A stretch of 46,786 nucleotides of DNA from Clostridia bacterium (GTDB lineage Bacteria > Bacillota > Clostridia > Lachnospirales > Anaerotignaceae). The number at the start of each line of letters is the position of its first letter. Position 1 is the stretch's first letter. The stretch is from the NCBI GenBank assembly GCA_910575055.1, contig CAJTDC010000022.1, positions 1-46,786 on the forward strand, given 5' to 3'. The notes below the pieces were generated by a model. It had not been told where the DNA came from. It saw only the letters and a list, made by a program, of their open reading frames with translations, and searched no databases. Shown here piece after piece: positions 45,227 through 46,786 of this stretch. The position numbers and the translations under genes are program-made.

Positions 45227-45744
45227 TCCAGAATTGCATTAGGATTTCTTTGGTACTTGGGAATACTTCATAGATAAAATTAATTACACTTAAAACTATC
45301 AAACAAAAAGATAGAAATGTCATATAAGTAGTAAATGAGGCACAAATCCACACTGCATAATACAACTCTTTAGAGAGTGGCTTCAGGTAAAGAGGCATAA
45401 ATAGAAATGCAACCATAATTAAAATCATCATGAAATCAATTCCTGCATAGAGCTTGTGATTGACAAAATACCATATCGTGTATAATGATGCAAGAAGTGC
45501 AGAAAGAGAAAAACAAATATCTATCGTAATCTGTTCTTTAGATTCACAGTAAGGTAAGATGGCAATAGTAATTACTATTATGAGAATATGTAATAAGAAC
45601 ATTGCTACAACGGTTTGCCATCGCATCTTGTTAGAGGGGGATATTAAGTTGTTTATACAAGTGAGGTCTGACTCTATAGAAAATAAAACTCGATAGAGTG
45701 ATGCTGATGATACAATAGATTGTTAGGAACAATACCATATTCAT
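45201..45744 (-). pseudogene. Membrane-protein family copy C, frame broken at a C-run
   Basis: Starts at ATG 45744 after AAGGAG and reads an intact first helix (IYCIISITLSSFIFYRVR) to LNIPL and a stop. From the run CCCCC near 45645 the family sequence continues one base later as PSNKMRWQTV to 45201. The span is one base more than whole codons; four Cs would keep it open. ATG at 45626 could give a 141-residue shortened product. Motif YTIWYFVNHKLYAGID; tail FWNGGDSNEK. Confidence 0.58.
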
Positions 45745-45777
45745 TAGATAGAACTCCTTTCACTGAAAATTTTTGGA

Positions 45778-45823
45778 GATAAAAAAAGTGAGGGTAGTCT
45801 AAAAAACAGACTACCCTCACTTT
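45778..45823 (-). terminator. 16-bp perfect hairpin with U-tract
   Basis: AAAGTGAGGGTAGTCT (45785-45800) pairs with AGACTACCCTCACTTT (45808-45823). The T-run on the minus strand leads into the ribosome site of copy C about 20 bases on. Confidence 0.92.
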
Positions 45824-45951
45824 AGTGGTTGTTCATGGTATTTCAGGTATACAATATACTTTTAGAAAAACGGTTAACTTTTCATAAAAGTATATGTATA
45901 ATAATTTTTAATTAAAAAATTTACAACATGATAATAAAGAGGTGAAATACC

Positions 45952-46070
45952 ATGAACATAAGTTAGCCCAACTATTTGCATTTGTTACTGCACTTCAGAT
46001 TGCCATTATTGTTAGATGGGCTGTACATAAGGTACAAAGGTTATTTGTTAAACCACGTCTAGGTATATAA
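45952..46070 (+). pseudogene. Small plus-strand membrane peptide, frame broken at codon 2
   Basis: ATG at 45952 has GAGGTG seven bases upstream but stops after MNIS. One frame over, the sequence reads HKLAQLFAFVTALQIAII and continues WAVHKVQRLFVKP to a stop at 46068, a convincing single-helix peptide. The span is 119 bases, one short of 40 codons; an extra A in ATGAAC would restore it. Confidence 0.45.
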
Positions 46071-46103
46071 GATAGTTAGAGTGGTTTCCAAATTTTATGA
46101 GAA

Positions 46104-46126
46104 AAAAGACAGTCGGCTAACCGACT
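46104..46126 (-). terminator. Terminator of copy E
   Basis: AGTCGG (46111-46116) pairs with CCGACT (46121-46126); tail GTCTTTTTTCTC on the minus strand. Related in sequence to 43059-43080. Confidence 0.75.
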
Positions 46127-46144
46127 ATAAAAATGAAATAAACT

Positions 46145-46600
46145 CTACTCATTAGAATCATCTTTCACAGCATCAGGAAAGATTTGTTTAACAGCAAATA
46201 CAATAGATGCAATAGCAAGAAATATCATATATGCAACAATTGATGCACTAATCCAGTACTCTTTAGGGAAGAAGACTTGATGGCATAATGTAGTTAAATA
46301 CGTAGTTATAGTTACAGTAGTTACACAATTAGAACCTACATAAAATTTATTTCTATCAAAGTTCCATATTGTATAGAAACCTGCTACCATTGAACTGATG
46401 AGCAATGCTATAACTGTTTCACTTTTTGAAAAACTATAATAAGGTAGAACCACAAATGTAAAACACAGTAGGAATAACTGCGATAGAAATAGCATAATTA
46501 CAGTTTTCATCTGGCTCTTTAGATATTTATGTCTGACTTTATAGATGATTAGAGTTGATAGAATAACAAAGAAAATGTGATAGATTATATTATTTGACAT
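46145..46600 (-). CDS. Membrane-protein family copy E
   Basis: 151 residues from ATG 46600, with GGAGG about eight bases upstream inside the end of remnant F. Four to five membrane helices; diverged family motif YTIWNFDRNKFYVGSN; no WNG tail but an acidic end DAVKDDSNE. Unknown function. Confidence 0.7.
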   Translation of the reverse strand: MSNNIIYHIFFVILSTLIIYKVRHKYLKSQMKTVIMLFLSQLFLLCFTFVVLPYYSFSKSETVIALLISSMVAGFYTIWNFDRNKFYVGSNCVTTVTITTYLTTLCHQVFFPKEYWISASIVAYMIFLAIASIVFAVKQIFPDAVKDDSNE

Positions 46601-46690
46601 TGCAATTACCTCCGTCCCATAATTGTTTTATCGTCTCACGAGTATAGATGAAATCAAATATACAAACCACACATAAACAAATATATCTGA
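46590..46690 (-). pseudogene. 3' remnant of another family copy (F)
   Basis: The reading ICLCVVCIFDFIYTRETIKQ-LWDGG matches the ends of the other copies. A terminator hairpin (46703-46725) lies where the rest of the gene should be, so the apparent 62-codon frame is not a real gene. The remnant still supplies the ribosome site of copy E. Confidence 0.55.
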
Positions 46691-46725
46691 AAAAATAAAA
46701 AAGCAACCACCAGACAATCTGGTGG
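46690..46725 (-). terminator. 10-bp hairpin with U-tract
   Basis: AACCACCAGA (46703-46712) pairs with TCTGGTGGTT (46716-46725), loop of three; tail GCTTTTTTATTTTTTC on the minus strand. Confidence 0.88.
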
Positions 46726-46735
46726 TTTTTCCTTT

Positions 46736-46776
46736 GCGGGTATAACCCTCTGTTCCTTGCGTAATGCGTAAAACGC
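46736..46776. other. Two short palindromes at the window edge
   Basis: GGGT-ATA-ACCC (46736-46746) and ATGCGT-AAA-ACGCAT (46762-46776). Too little context to interpret. Confidence 0.3.
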
Positions 46777-46786
46777 ATAACAACTG

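Larger units (their letters stand above)
12041..46786 (+). repeat. Element-wide, strand-polar heptamer CNTTAGA
   Basis: 5'-CNTTAGA-3' recurs on the plus strand throughout this span, for example at 28305, 28383, 29395, 29494, 29785, 29955 and 30097 in the PBP gene, and at 41614, 41794, 41884, 41904, 41914, 41984, 42074, 42229, 42302 and 42365 in non-coding DNA. Hand count: 12 in 27121-30540 and 10 in 41470-42690, where chance at 35% GC gives about one per 3 kb. Only about three occur in 1-11200. The reverse complement is near background. Confidence 0.75.

Noticed and set aside
12132-46786. General reassignment of TGA to tryptophan in the element
   Set aside because: Long genes of 1000-1800 codons contain no in-frame TGA and use TGG for Trp; the 1025-residue gene ends with TGA. 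The ligase TGA is a single case.
12132-46786. Ordinary prophage
   Set aside because: No capsid, portal, terminase, tail, lysis or integrase gene can be recognised in this span; surface adhesins and a PBP dominate. A phage origin of the polymerase is still possible.

Overview
Two unlike segments make up the window. Bases 1 to about 11,220 read as ordinary chromosome of a low-GC Gram-positive bacterium. I infer Clostridia, probably Lachnospiraceae-like, from the AT-rich codons, strong GGAGG-type ribosome binding sites, the PyrK-type electron-transfer subunit and a methyl-accepting chemotaxis protein. This part holds the 3' end of a repetitive Ig-like surface protein, a chemotaxis receptor, pyrF-pyrK, pyrB-pyrC and a MORN-repeat lipoprotein. 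pyrB has a leader peptide followed by an intrinsic terminator, laid out like the E. coli pyrL attenuator.

A decayed IS1-family insertion (about 11,236-11,889), a truncated ORF and a geneless stretch form the junction. From about 12.0 kb to the right edge lies a very different block, almost all on the minus strand, which I read as a large mobile element or the edge of one. In transcription order (right to left) it holds: a tandem family of small polytopic membrane proteins (44-46.7 kb); an intergenic locus of degenerate repeats (41.5-42.2 kb); two large LPxTG-anchored CnaB-type adhesins (33.6-41.2 kb); several unrecognised proteins; a complete class A penicillin-binding protein; a class B-like sortase; an NAD-dependent DNA ligase core; more unknowns; a divergent multisubunit RNA polymerase; an HNH protein with a membrane tail; and a 1025-residue orphan.

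The RNA polymerase is the outstanding content. One reading frame carries most of beta. The next carries the C-terminal part of beta fused directly to a full catalytic beta' (NADFDGD motif, trigger-loop region, zinc site and C-terminal region all visible). A one-base frame change separates the two, and beta-like residues continue upstream of the second frame's TTG start. The likely ancestral product is therefore a single beta-beta' fusion of about 2,550 residues. No alpha, omega or sigma subunit and no phage structural gene is visible here.

A second element-wide signal is the heptamer 5'-CNTTAGA-3' on the plus strand. By hand count it is about tenfold over-represented in coding DNA and more than twentyfold in the non-coding locus at 41.5-42.7 kb. 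The reverse orientation is near background, and so is the chromosomal part. Hairpins with U-tracts sit directly against the ribosome binding sites of several element genes and leave no room for a promoter, which suggests unusual transcription. Several small genes near the right end, the ligase and the polymerase carry single-base frame changes or an in-frame stop. These may be decay, recoding, phase variation or sequence error, and raw reads are needed to decide. My working picture is an element with its own transcription machinery that remodels the host surface (PBP, sortase, adhesins). That picture is inference.
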